From assembly GCA_024643645.1 (NCBI GenBank), contig JAHEMN010000009.1, positions 1 through 53,942 of the forward strand: DNA of 53,942 nt. Reading direction: 5' to 3'. Within the stretch, counting starts at the first letter, position 1; each line of letters begins with the position of its first letter. The notes beneath the pieces are model-generated. The model worked only from the letters and a program-made list of their open reading frames with translations, had not been told where the DNA came from and made no database searches. This DNA comes from Chitinophagaceae bacterium. Its GTDB lineage: Bacteria > Bacteroidota > Bacteroidia > Chitinophagales > Chitinophagaceae. The position numbers and the translations under genes were made by a program. Below are positions 1-9,175 of the stretch, in pieces.

Positions 1-48
1 CAACTGGAGGCCCAAGAGCTTCATTTAGATAACTCACTTTACAAATAA

Positions 49-88
49 TAAAAAAGCTGTCTAAATTAATAGGCAGCTTTTTTTATTT
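49..88. terminator. Bidirectional intrinsic terminator (3' of serS)
   Basis: aaaaaagctgtctaaattaataggcagcttttttt: hairpin AAAGCTG[T/C]CTA...TAGGCAGCTTT flanked by A and T runs, just past the serS stop. Confidence 0.75.
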
Positions 89-102
89 TCTATGTATTAC
101 AA

Positions 103-1371
103 TTAAATTGAGTTAGCTCCAAAATAGGAATGTAAAACTTTTGGCAGGTTAATGCAATCTGACTGCTGGTTATTCTCCAACAAGCAAGCAATTATTCTTG
201 GCAATGCCAGTGAACTTCCATTCAATGTATGCACCAATTGCGACTTACCATTTTCATCTTTAAAACGGATCTTCATTCTGTTACTTTGAAAAGATTCAAA
301 ATTAGTAACTGAACTTACTTCCAGCCATTTTTCCTGAGCAGCACTATACACTTCAAAATCATAAGTGAGTGCCGAAGCAAAACTCATATCGCCTCCGCAA
401 AGCCTGAGAATACGATATGGCAGTTCTAATGATTGCAACAACTTTTCTACATGAGCTACCATTTCATCTAAAACCTGGTAGCTTTTTTCAGGATGAACAA
501 TTTGTACCAATTCCACTTTTTCAAACTGGTGAACCCGATTCAATCCACGAACATCTTTTCCAAAACTTCCGGCCTCTCTTCTGAAACAAGGTGAATAAGC
601 TGTCATCATGATCGGCAGGCTTTCTTCTTTTACAATTTCATCCCGGTAAATATTTGTGATCGGCACTTCAGAAGTTGGGATCATATAAAAGTTATCTTCT
701 TCCATATGATACATCTGTCCTTCTTTATCCGGTAACTGACCGGTACCATATGCCGATGCTTCATTAACCATGAAAGGCGGATGAAATTCAGAATATCCTG
801 CTGCTGTATTAAAATCTAAAAAGTATTGAATTAAAGCTCTCTGCAATTTTGCACCCTTGCCTTTGAATAATGCAAAACCACTACCAGTGATCTTTGCACC
901 GGTTTCAAAATCTACGATGTCATAATTTTTAATGAGATCCCAATGCGGAACTGCACCTTCCATTAATGTTGGCTTAACACCTCCTTCTTTTACAACCTCA
1001 TTATCAGCCGGAGTTTTTCCCGCAGGTACAAGTGTTGAAGGAAGATTAGGAAGTTTTATCAATTCGTCATGCAATTGTTTTTCAACCACAGCAAGTTTTT
1101 CTGTAATAGGTTGTAAAGTTGATTTCAAAGTGGCTACTTCTTGCTTCTTGGTTTCGGCCTCGTCTTTCTGGCCTTTAGCCATTAAGCCACCGATCTCTTT
1201 TGAGATACTATTTACCCTGGACTGATTGTTTTCAAATTCCAGTTGTGTTTTTTTACGTTCATCGTCTAAAGCAATTATTACATCAACTAATTCCGGCTCA
1301 CCAAAATTTTTTATAGTCAGTCTTTCTTTTACCTTTTCCGGATCCTGTCTTAATACCTGTAACTGCAACAT
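103..1371 (-). CDS. serS: Seryl-tRNA synthetase
   Basis: MLQLQVLRQDPEKVKERL N-terminal coiled coil; class II aaRS motifs (MIPTSEVPITN, YSPCFRREAGSFGKDVRGLNRVHQFEKVE, GSSLALPRIIACLLENNQ). Likely start at internal Met (1371) rather than 1392. Confidence 0.97.
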   Translation of the reverse strand: MLQLQVLRQDPEKVKERLTIKNFGEPELVDVIIALDDERKKTQLEFENNQSRVNSISKEIGGLMAKGQKDEAETKKQEVATLKSTLQPITEKLAVVEKQLHDELIKLPNLPSTLVPAGKTPADNEVVKEGGVKPTLMEGAVPHWDLIKNYDIVDFETGAKITGSGFALFKGKGAKLQRALIQYFLDFNTAAGYSEFHPPFMVNEASAYGTGQLPDKEGQMYHMEEDNFYMIPTSEVPITNIYRDEIVKEESLPIMMTAYSPCFRREAGSFGKDVRGLNRVHQFEKVELVQIVHPEKSYQVLDEMVAHVEKLLQSLELPYRILRLCGGDMSFASALTYDFEVYSAAQEKWLEVSSVTNFESFQSNRMKIRFKDENGKSQLVHTLNGSSLALPRIIACLLENNQQSDCINLPKVLHSYFGANSI

Positions 1372-1457
1372 CTGATTTTCAATTTGCGGCAAAGTTAGTT
1401 TTTGAGCAGCAGATGAACAACGTGGAATAATCTTATATTGGGCTAAATTTTATTATT

Positions 1458-1793
1458 ATGATTGATGTTGCAATGGTTACCACCAATATTGAGTTACATG
1501 GTTATAAAGTAATACAGAATATGGGTGTTGTAAGAGGAATTACTGTACGTTCCAGAAGCATATTCGGTAATATAGCCGGAGGCCTTCAAACCTTAGTGGG
1601 AGGTAAAATTTCCATTTATGCAGAATTATGTGAAAGAACAAGGGAAGAAGCTTTTCAGCAAATGATGACTCATGCTGCTGAACGGGGAGCTAATGCCATA
1701 ATCAGTATGCGATATGATGCGAATGAAGTGATCGGGGGAGTAACAGAAGTACTTGCTTATGGTACTGCAGTAAGGGTAGAACGTATCGATTGA
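1458..1793 (+). CDS. YbjQ/UPF0145 family heavy-metal-binding domain protein
   Basis: NIELHGYKVIQNMGVVRGITVRSRSIFGNIAGGLQTLVGGKISIYAELCERTREEAFQQM...ANAIISMRYDANEV is typical of UPF0145. Confidence 0.9.
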   Translation: MIDVAMVTTNIELHGYKVIQNMGVVRGITVRSRSIFGNIAGGLQTLVGGKISIYAELCERTREEAFQQMMTHAAERGANAIISMRYDANEVIGGVTEVLAYGTAVRVERID

Positions 1794-1825
1794 TCCCTTT
1801 TACAACCGGATAGTATATTTGCAGT

Positions 1826-2170
1826 ATGATAGCAAATGATGATCTGCAGCAGCGTTGGTGGAATCTTGAAGCCAAACTGGTAGAACGATTTGGTAAAAAA
1901 CCAGATGTAGAAACGGTCTTGTTTTTAATCGGGATGCAGGAGTTTGGTGATATTAAAGACAAATTTACCAAAGAACAAAAACAAGATCTTATGCATATTG
2001 CCGTATGCAGTCTCTTATCTCCAAGTGGATTTTATGAACTGGAATCAGTAGACGAAGATGGCTGGCCTCACTTCAAACAATTGAAGCCTATGCCGGATAT
2101 GAATGCTATTGAACAGGAAAACTTTCTGAAAGATCATATCCTGTTATATTTTACAAATAATGAATTTTAA
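1826..2170 (+). CDS. Conserved hypothetical protein
   Basis: Complete 114-aa ORF with promoter-like TATATTTG 4 nt upstream of ATG; acidic/aromatic soluble protein. Confidence 0.7.
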   Translation: MIANDDLQQRWWNLEAKLVERFGKKPDVETVLFLIGMQEFGDIKDKFTKEQKQDLMHIAVCSLLSPSGFYELESVDEDGWPHFKQLKPMPDMNAIEQENFLKDHILLYFTNNEF

Positions 2171-2184
2171 ATATTGATTACACT

Positions 2185-2907
2185 ATGAAAAGATTTTTTT
2201 CCCTACTATTAATTCTTGGAATTGTTTTAAATGGTCATTCGCAGAAAGATTCTATTCTAACTAAGAAAGACAGAAAAAGAGATGTGTTGATACAAACAAC
2301 AATGGGCGACATTACAATCCGTCTTTCTGATTCAACACCTTTGCACCGGGATAATTTTTTGAAGCTTGTAAAAGTGGGATTCTATGACAATGTACTTTTT
2401 CACAGGGTGATGAATAGTTTTATGATTCAGGCAGGAGATCCCGAAAGTAAAAATGCAAAAGCAGGTTTGCCCCTTGGTAATGGAGGCCCTGGCTACACTA
2501 TTCCTTCTGAATTCAGGAAAACTTTATTTCATAAAAAAGGAGTTGTTGCTGCAGCCAGACAGCCTGATAATGTAAATCCTGAAAAAGCCAGTAGTGGCAG
2601 CCAGTTTTATATTGCCCAGGGCAAAGTTTATACAGATGCCGAACTTGATCAAATGGAAATACAACGTTTACAAGGTAGAAAAATACCTGAATTATATAGA
2701 GAAGCATATAAAACTACCGGGGGCATTCCTCATCTTGACGGGAACTATACTGTATATGGTGAAGTAGTAAAAGGGTTGGAAGTAATAGATAAAATTGCCG
2801 CAGTAGAAGTAAGCAAAGGAAGAGACCTGAATAGACCTTTTGTAGATGTTAAAATAATTAAAGCAAAATTGATTAAACGAAATAAGAAATTAAAGTCATC
2901 ATTTTAA
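2185..2907 (+). CDS. Cyclophilin-type peptidyl-prolyl cis-trans isomerase, exported
   Basis: Signal peptide; VLFHRVMNSFMIQAGDPESKNAKAG...GSQFYIAQGK...YTVYGEVVKGLEVIDKIA cyclophilin core. Confidence 0.95.
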   Translation: MKRFFSLLLILGIVLNGHSQKDSILTKKDRKRDVLIQTTMGDITIRLSDSTPLHRDNFLKLVKVGFYDNVLFHRVMNSFMIQAGDPESKNAKAGLPLGNGGPGYTIPSEFRKTLFHKKGVVAAARQPDNVNPEKASSGSQFYIAQGKVYTDAELDQMEIQRLQGRKIPELYREAYKTTGGIPHLDGNYTVYGEVVKGLEVIDKIAAVEVSKGRDLNRPFVDVKIIKAKLIKRNKKLKSSF

Positions 2908-2910
2908 TAA

Positions 2911-2946
2911 AAAAGAAACCCCGTAAATAATGCGGGGTCTTCTTGT
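2911..2946. terminator. Intrinsic terminator between convergent genes
   Basis: aagaaaccccgtaaataatgcggggtcttctt: ACCCCG/CGGGGT stem with flanking A/T-rich arms. Confidence 0.7.
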
Positions 2947-2965
2947 ATAATTATTAGTTAAAAGA

Positions 2966-5434
2966 TTATTGATTCATTCCACCTTGCTGTCCACCACCTT
3001 CTGCTCTTTTTCTTTCTTCATCAAGTGCTGATTTTCTCTGACGGGCAGCTTTTACTTGTGAATTACCAAACCTGAAGCTGAAGTTCAATTTATATTGTGG
3101 TAATTCACCATAACCGTTGAAATTCATATGTACACCGGCAAAATCAGAAGTACCTCCCCATTTCATTGTACTAAAGACATCACTAACGGCAAATTTTACA
3201 TTTCCTTTACCTTGAAATAATTGTTTTTGTATTCCCACATCAATACTTCCCATAGCAACCGTTTTGAAAAATCCTGACCACACACCAGGAGAAATGTATA
3301 ATCCAGTTAATTCACCTTTCCATCCTTTACCAAAATCAAAACTGTTTTGCATATAATAGGTAACGTTAAATACTTTTTGATCAACTACTCTATCCCCACC
3401 TCCAAAATCAGCTTTGTAATGAGAGTAGTTTGAATTCAACATAGCATAGAAACTATACCACTTCAACTGGAATGGATAACTGATGCTTAATGCAACAACA
3501 TCCTGTTTGGCAAGATTTCTTTTAGTAAGAAATCCTTTTGTTTTATCAATAGTATCCGGTATCTGAGCAAAAATATCATTTACATGGCTGAACGTTAATT
3601 TAGTAGTAAGCCGGTATTTATAAATATTTGTAATATCTATACTATTAGTGTACTGTGGTTTTAACTGTGTATTACCTTTCATAAAGTTGTATTCATTTAC
3701 TTTAAACTCAAATGGATTCAGATCCTGGTATGCCGGACGATCGATGCGGCGGCTATAAGATATTGTCCATTGTTTCATCGGATTTTTATTGAATGTAACA
3801 GCAGCACTTGGGAACAGATTGGTATAATTTCTCTTAAATAAAGAATCATAAGGCACCATTACATCATTAACCTGTTTGAAACCTGTTGAAGTACCTTTTG
3901 AAATTGTATTTTCAGCTCTTACACCCAACTGGAACATGATTCCTTTTTTCAATTGTTTGTTATAGTTCACATATAAAGCATTTATATTCTCATTATATTC
4001 AAACTGGTTACTTTTCAATGTATCTAATACTTTACTTGATGTATAAACATTATAACGTTGAAAATCATTATCTGTATTTACAACGGCACTTTTGAACCCA
4101 ATACCTAATCTGCCTCCTTTAAAGTTTTGCTCATAATCTGCCTTCAGTGAAATAAGATCAATATCAGTCGGTGCGATCATATTATAAACAGCCCGGCTGA
4201 TCTCAGTTGTACCATCAGGGTTATAATAAATGTTGGGTTGATATTGGTTTGATCCTATTCTGAAGCTACTATAATCAGCATCAATGTTTAGTTCAGTACC
4301 CCCGGTAACTGCATACCGGTAATTTAAATTGGCATTGATATTATCCTGGCTTCTGTCATTTTTATTAGTAGCTTGTAGAATCCTGTTTAATTGACCAGTA
4401 GGCTTGTAGGTGAAGAACATCGGACCTGCAGTATTGACATCCACATCACTAATATTTCCACTTACAATTGCGCCTAACGTACTTTTTTTATTTATAAAAT
4501 AATCAACACCAGTTTTAAAACTATGTGATTTCACGAGAACCCGTATACTATTTCTTTGTTTAAATAATGTGTCAAACTGTTCCCTATCGGAATTCATGAT
4601 CATAAGGTTTTTAACATCATTATAATTATAGCTGCCAAATATATTTACATTCTTATCTCTGTGATTCAAGTTTATGCCTCCATTATATTTAGGATAAACA
4701 CCTTGAACGTAACCCAGATTAACAGATCCATTGGTACCAAAAGTTTTATTCTTTTTTAGTTTGATATTAATGATACCTGCATTACCTGCTGCTTCATATT
4801 TTGCAGAAGGATTAGTGATAATTTCGATTGACTCTATCTGTGAAGACTGTGTGCTTTTCAAAAAGTTAGACAGATCAGTACCTGATAAAGGTGAAGGTTT
4901 TCCATCTATAAATACCTGCACACCATTTTTACCGGCGAGGCTTATATTATCATCCTTATCAACCATTACACCCGGGCTCTTTCTCAATAACTCCAACGCA
5001 TCATTACCAACTGCATTGATGGTTCCTTCTACGTTCAGAATCATCTTATCAGCCTTCACTTCAATAATTGGCTTTTTGGTGGTAACAACTACCCCTGCTA
5101 ATTCGCCGGTTGGTTTGGAAATAGTTAACTCCGGCACAGTAATATTGGAGCCGGAAACCTCAAAAACATCAGAATAGGCAGGAACATACCCAACAAATGT
5201 TGTATTTATCAAATATTTACCTGGTTTTACAGTAGCAAATGTATAAACACCGCTATTTCCTGTTGCCACCAGCTTAACCAATGACGAATCACTTGCTTTT
5301 AATAAGGAGACAGTGGCTTTTTCCAGCCCTTTCCCTTTTTCATCCTTTATAGTACCTGAAATTTGCTGCGCCTGCACAGTAGCAGCCATAAGGAATAGAA
5401 CACTAAAAATCGTAACTAACTTTCTCATTTTCAA
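2966..5434 (-). CDS. Outer membrane beta-barrel / TonB-dependent receptor family protein with carboxypeptidase-regulatory-like N-terminus
   Basis: Signal peptide, QQISGTIKDEKGKGLEKATVSLLKASDSSLVK (CarboxypepD_reg-like), plug-like region (LELLRKSPGVMVDKDDNISLAGKNGVQVFIDGKPSPLSG), C-terminal barrel. Confidence 0.9.
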   Translation of the reverse strand: MKMRKLVTIFSVLFLMAATVQAQQISGTIKDEKGKGLEKATVSLLKASDSSLVKLVATGNSGVYTFATVKPGKYLINTTFVGYVPAYSDVFEVSGSNITVPELTISKPTGELAGVVVTTKKPIIEVKADKMILNVEGTINAVGNDALELLRKSPGVMVDKDDNISLAGKNGVQVFIDGKPSPLSGTDLSNFLKSTQSSQIESIEIITNPSAKYEAAGNAGIINIKLKKNKTFGTNGSVNLGYVQGVYPKYNGGINLNHRDKNVNIFGSYNYNDVKNLMIMNSDREQFDTLFKQRNSIRVLVKSHSFKTGVDYFINKKSTLGAIVSGNISDVDVNTAGPMFFTYKPTGQLNRILQATNKNDRSQDNINANLNYRYAVTGGTELNIDADYSSFRIGSNQYQPNIYYNPDGTTEISRAVYNMIAPTDIDLISLKADYEQNFKGGRLGIGFKSAVVNTDNDFQRYNVYTSSKVLDTLKSNQFEYNENINALYVNYNKQLKKGIMFQLGVRAENTISKGTSTGFKQVNDVMVPYDSLFKRNYTNLFPSAAVTFNKNPMKQWTISYSRRIDRPAYQDLNPFEFKVNEYNFMKGNTQLKPQYTNSIDITNIYKYRLTTKLTFSHVNDIFAQIPDTIDKTKGFLTKRNLAKQDVVALSISYPFQLKWYSFYAMLNSNYSHYKADFGGGDRVVDQKVFNVTYYMQNSFDFGKGWKGELTGLYISPGVWSGFFKTVAMGSIDVGIQKQLFQGKGNVKFAVSDVFSTMKWGGTSDFAGVHMNFNGYGELPQYKLNFSFRFGNSQVKAARQRKSALDEERKRAEGGGQQGGMNQ

Positions 5435-5637
5435 TTCACTTTTTAATTAGACTGCAAAGATATCACAGTGTCATAGTATTGTAAAAGTGATTACCGACAA
5501 GTGGTATAAAATATACCTTGAACGGCATGAAAATTTCGGTAAAATGCAATTGCATTTTTTTACGGCAAACTGGTACTTTTTGAGTCGATTTTCTTTATCA
5601 TCTATTTCCCTTAGGTTTGCAAGCAAAACGAATATTT

Positions 5638-6015
5638 ATGAATTTTCCTGCCAATTTACGTTACACAAAAGACCATGAGTGGGTAAGTCTTGATGGAGAT
5701 ATTGCTACGATCGGAATCACAGAATTTGCGCAAGGCGAATTAGGTGATATCGTTTATGTAGAAGTTGATACAATTGGTAAATCATTAGAAGCCGGAGATG
5801 TTTTTGGAACAGTAGAAGCTGTAAAAACAGTTTCAGATCTTTTTTTACCGGTTAGCGGAACAGTTACAGAATTGAATGCTGCCCTTGCCGGTGCTCCCGA
5901 ACTGGTAAATACTGATCCCTATGGCGAAGGATGGATGGTAAAAATGAAAGTAAACAGTACTGCTGATGTTGAAGCTTTAATGGACGCAGCTGGTTATGAG
6001 GCAGTTGTTGCATAA
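5638..6015 (+). CDS. gcvH: Glycine cleavage system H protein
   Basis: MNFPANLRYTKDHEWVSLDGDIATIGITEFAQGELGDIVYVEVDTIGKSLEAGDVFGTVEAVKTVSDLFLPVSG; lipoyl-lysine motif GTVEAVKTVSD. ATG at 5638 preferred over the in-frame TTG at 5617. Confidence 0.97.
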   Translation: MNFPANLRYTKDHEWVSLDGDIATIGITEFAQGELGDIVYVEVDTIGKSLEAGDVFGTVEAVKTVSDLFLPVSGTVTELNAALAGAPELVNTDPYGEGWMVKMKVNSTADVEALMDAAGYEAVVA

Positions 6016-6094
6016 ATCTGAAAATATCAATCTCCCGTATATTTGAACAAGAAGGTAATGTAAAACGTTAGACATTACATCTTAACCAACTATT

Positions 6095-6637
6095 TTGATT
6101 TCCAAAGCCACATATAGTGAACAGGATCTGGTAACTCAATTACAAGAACGTAATGAGAAAGCTTTCAGTTATTTGTATGACAATTATTCTGGTGCTTTAT
6201 ATGGCATCATCAATTCCATTGTAACAGATAAGGAAATTGCAAACGATGTACTTCAGAATGTTTTTGTTAACATCTGGAAAAAGATCGAATCTTATGATGC
6301 ATCAAAAGGTAGATTATTTACCTGGATGCTGAATATTGCAAGGAATGCATCAATCGATGAAATCAGATCAAAAGGTTTCAGGCATTCTCAGCAAAACCAA
6401 TCGTTGAACGAGAACGTAGATGTTTCAGGGGCTTCAACAGAAGCAACAATTGAAGATGTAGGACTTAAGAAAGTATTGTCAAATTTGAAGAGTGAATGGA
6501 GGATTTTAGTTGACATGTCATACTTCCAGGGTTTTACACATGAAGAAATTTCGAAAATATTGAATATACCTTTGGGCACTGTAAAAACCAGGATCCGAAG
6601 TGCATTATCACAGTTAAGAACAATGATACAAACATAA
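6095..6637 (+). CDS. ECF-type RNA polymerase sigma factor
   Basis: Region 2 (AFSYLYDNYSGALYGI...DVLQNVFVNIWKKIESYDASKGRLFTWMLNIARNASID) and region 4 (FQGFTHEEISKILNIPLGTVKTRIRSALSQLR). Apparent TTG start. Confidence 0.95.
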   Translation: MISKATYSEQDLVTQLQERNEKAFSYLYDNYSGALYGIINSIVTDKEIANDVLQNVFVNIWKKIESYDASKGRLFTWMLNIARNASIDEIRSKGFRHSQQNQSLNENVDVSGASTEATIEDVGLKKVLSNLKSEWRILVDMSYFQGFTHEEISKILNIPLGTVKTRIRSALSQLRTMIQT

Positions 6638-6638
6638 A

Positions 6639-7400
6639 GTGAACGTACAGGAATACATATCAAGTGGAAATATAGAAAGCTATGTTCTCGGTCTTGCTTC
6701 CGAAGAGGAAAGAAAAGAGTTTGAGAATATGTGCAGCCAATATCCCGAAGTTTTAAATGCGAGGAACGCCTTTGAATTAGCTTTGGAAAAATCGGCCATT
6801 GAAAATGCTATAACTCCGGCAACAGATATAAAAAACAAGATCTTATTGGAAATCAGTTCTACCGCCAAGGTAATTCCATTATCGGAAGCTCCGGTAAAAT
6901 CGATCAATTGGTTTAAATATGCTGCCGCCGCTTGTGTAGTATTGTTAGCAGGAAGTTTATACTGGAATATTTCGTTGATGAATAAGAACCAAACACTTCA
7001 AAATGACTATCAAAGCAGTGTAGCCAAACTGAGTGAAATGGAAAAGGATTTCGAAATCCTTCAGCAAAACCCAAATGTAAAGATGGCATCAATGAAAGGC
7101 CTTGAGACTTCGCCACAGGCATTTGCCACTGTATACTGGGACACCACTTCACATGATGTTTATCTCTTAATGAATAATCTTCCTAAACCAGCTTCTGATA
7201 AGCAATACCAGATCTGGGCATTGCTGGACGGAAAGCCCATTGATGTTGGCCTTATTGATAATGAGTATTTCATTAAACAAAATCGTCTCCTGGTAAAAGC
7301 AAAGAATGTTCAAAATGCACAGGGATTTGCAATTACACTGGAAAAGAAAGGCGGCAACCCTACTCCACAAGGAACAATGATCGTTTTAGGTAATCTTTGA
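6639..7400 (+). CDS. RskA-type anti-sigma factor
   Basis: Immediately follows the sigma gene; one TM helix (WFKYAAAACVVLLAGSLYWNISL); C-terminal PASDKQYQIWALLDGKPIDVGLID...FAITLEKKGGNPTPQGTMIVLGNL typical of anti-sigma-K factor C-terminus. GTG start. Confidence 0.9.
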   Translation: MNVQEYISSGNIESYVLGLASEEERKEFENMCSQYPEVLNARNAFELALEKSAIENAITPATDIKNKILLEISSTAKVIPLSEAPVKSINWFKYAAAACVVLLAGSLYWNISLMNKNQTLQNDYQSSVAKLSEMEKDFEILQQNPNVKMASMKGLETSPQAFATVYWDTTSHDVYLLMNNLPKPASDKQYQIWALLDGKPIDVGLIDNEYFIKQNRLLVKAKNVQNAQGFAITLEKKGGNPTPQGTMIVLGNL

Positions 7401-7502
7401 TCTAAACTTTTTTAATTTATAAAAACCGGTATGGTTTTTTTGCCGTATATATAAAACCAACCAGATTTATAGTGGTTTTGGTTCTATAGTTGGTTAATTA
7501 TT

Positions 7503-7530
7503 GGGGCTTCTTTTTAGTAGCCCCATTTTT
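7503..7530 (+). terminator. Intrinsic terminator
   Basis: ggggcttctttttagtagccccattttt: GGGGCT/AGCCCC stem followed by ATTTTT. Confidence 0.7.
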
Positions 7531-7571
7531 ATTATATGATCTGCTAGCATTAATATTGCTAAAACTTTCAT

Positions 7572-7949
7572 TTGAAGAATCCAAAATATTCACTGATCCC
7601 CGCCATAGCCTGGCTTATCATTTCAACAATACTTTTAACGCTTCCCGGTTCAACCTTTCCTAAAGAAGATTGGTTGAGCAAAATATGGTTTGATAAATGG
7701 GTTCATATTGGTCTTTTTGGCTTAATGGTATTTTTATGGTGCTGGGCCTTCATAAAAATCAATAAAAAAGATCTCAAGAATATCTTTCTGACAATAGCTA
7801 TCATTTTTCTTTTTTACGGAATCGCTATGGAATTTGTACAGAAATATTTTATTGCGAACAGATCATTTGACGTTGGAGATATCATTGCAGATGCGATAGG
7901 TTGTGTAGCCGGCTATTTTTATTGTGTAAGAAGGTATATAAAAAAATAG
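7572..7949 (+). CDS. VanZ family membrane protein
   Basis: LPGSTFPKEDWLSKIWFDKWVHIGLFGLMVFLW...GIAMEFVQKYFIANRSFDVGDIIADAIGCVAG matches VanZ-like domain pattern; apparent TTG start. Confidence 0.85.
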   Translation: MKNPKYSLIPAIAWLIISTILLTLPGSTFPKEDWLSKIWFDKWVHIGLFGLMVFLWCWAFIKINKKDLKNIFLTIAIIFLFYGIAMEFVQKYFIANRSFDVGDIIADAIGCVAGYFYCVRRYIKK

Positions 7950-8038
7950 ACCCCTGTAGAAACAGGGGTCGCAACCAAAACTAACTGCTTATGAGAAAAT
8001 TGACTGTCTTTATAATGAGTTTAAAATTTCTTTGTTGA
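7949..8038 (+). other. Perfect 9-bp hairpin plus 15-codon SusC-like signal-peptide fragment (relic or leader)
   Basis: GACCCCTGT-AGAA-ACAGGGGTC at 7949-7970, then ATGAGAAAATTGACTGTCTTTATAATGAGTTTAAAATTTCTTTGTTGA (MRKLTVFIMSLKFLC*) at 7991-8038. Confidence 0.5.
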
Positions 8039-8394
8039 TATATATAACGTAAAGTTACCGCCAATAGTATAAAATTTGCTGTTAATGAAAGTTTAAAAAG
8101 TAGTTAATTCGTTGATCTACTTTATTACTGCTAGTATTTTTTCTTTCTCATCATCATAACTCTATGAGGGCCAATAACAGCATATTAAAAAGAATAACAA
8201 ATATTAATTGCTTTTAGTTTTCAATTCCTCCAAAAAAATAAAATCACTGACATTAACATGACAAAGAACTATCTAATATTTAGACGTAAACACTTATAAT
8301 AACTTTCGAAATTTCGTGCCAGAAATTGCACTCTGGTTATCGAATTAATAAATTTATCTGATGGGATATATAACTCTCTTTTAATCAATACCAA

Positions 8395-9045
8395 TTAATT
8401 CATAAAACCTTTGATAAGATCCATTAGCCCTCCACCTGAATTAGCCTGTTGCCCCTGGTTTTTCTGTGCACCATGCGTAACCTTGCTGATTATATCACCA
8501 ATATCAAATCCGCCCCCATTACCACCGGCATTTCCTCCACCAGTAAATTGATTAAGAAGACCCTGAAAATCAAACCCATTTGACTGAGATTCTGCTGTAG
8601 CCACATTGCCACCTGTTAATGATCCGATCAGGTCATTAAAATCGAAAGCATCGTACTTTGGATCATTGCTCTTTGTATTACTGATAAGTCCATTTAAAAC
8701 ATTAGGAATAAGATTGCTAGAAACATTACTGGCAGAAGATGGAGCCATTTTATATTTACTCACTAATTTATTAGTGAAGTAGCCAATCATCATAGTAACG
8801 ATCGGATTTTTCAATAACCCGCCAATTCCTCCACTTGCATTATTGTTACCGGCATTGCCGCCTCCTTTAAAAAGATCCAGAATACTCTCAAAACCTCCGC
8901 CTGCCATCATATTTTGAAAACCGCTTCCTATCGTTTTGGTGGCGTCAGCAATTACTTCTTCGTTTTGTTCATTTGGGATTTCCGGATTATCGATCACAGT
9001 ATCTTTTCCGAATTCTTTTACAAGATTAAATAGTTGATCTAACAT
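8395..9045 (-). CDS. Glycine/asparagine-rich hypothetical protein
   Basis: MLDQLFNLVKEFGKDTVIDNPEIPNEQNEEVIADATKTIGSGFQNMMAGGGFESILDLFKGGGNAG...; resembles DUF937-like low-complexity proteins. Internal Met at 9045 likely the start. Confidence 0.7.
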   Translation of the reverse strand: MLDQLFNLVKEFGKDTVIDNPEIPNEQNEEVIADATKTIGSGFQNMMAGGGFESILDLFKGGGNAGNNNASGGIGGLLKNPIVTMMIGYFTNKLVSKYKMAPSSASNVSSNLIPNVLNGLISNTKSNDPKYDAFDFNDLIGSLTGGNVATAESQSNGFDFQGLLNQFTGGGNAGGNGGGFDIGDIISKVTHGAQKNQGQQANSGGGLMDLIKGFMN

Positions 9046-9175
9046 AAAAATAGTTTTGTACAAACCTGTTGCATGGGCTTGAAAAATGAATAAATAATTA
9101 ATCTTTTTAAAGTTAATTTTTTCAACTTTAATTAGAAGGATCTTTTTTATGAAATCCGGAAAATAACTTAAAAAA

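Noticed and set aside
1-48. Partial 3' end of a CDS (...QLEAQELHLDNSLYK*)
   Set aside because: Only 15 codons visible; more than one frame is open, so identity and frame cannot be supported.
932-1225. 97-aa plus-strand ORF inside serS
   Set aside because: Antisense to a clear serS reading frame; composition is the mirror of the real gene and no recognisable domain.
1702-1971. 89-aa minus-strand ORF across 1458 and 1826 genes
   Set aside because: Antisense to two better-supported ORFs, no motif, spans their promoter-like gap.
4731-5177. 148-aa plus-strand ORF
   Set aside because: Antisense shadow of the outer-membrane receptor gene; no independent start or domain evidence.
5487-5678. 63-aa plus-strand ORF before gcvH
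   Set aside because: Covers the gcvH promoter region and runs into gcvH in another frame; no coding character.
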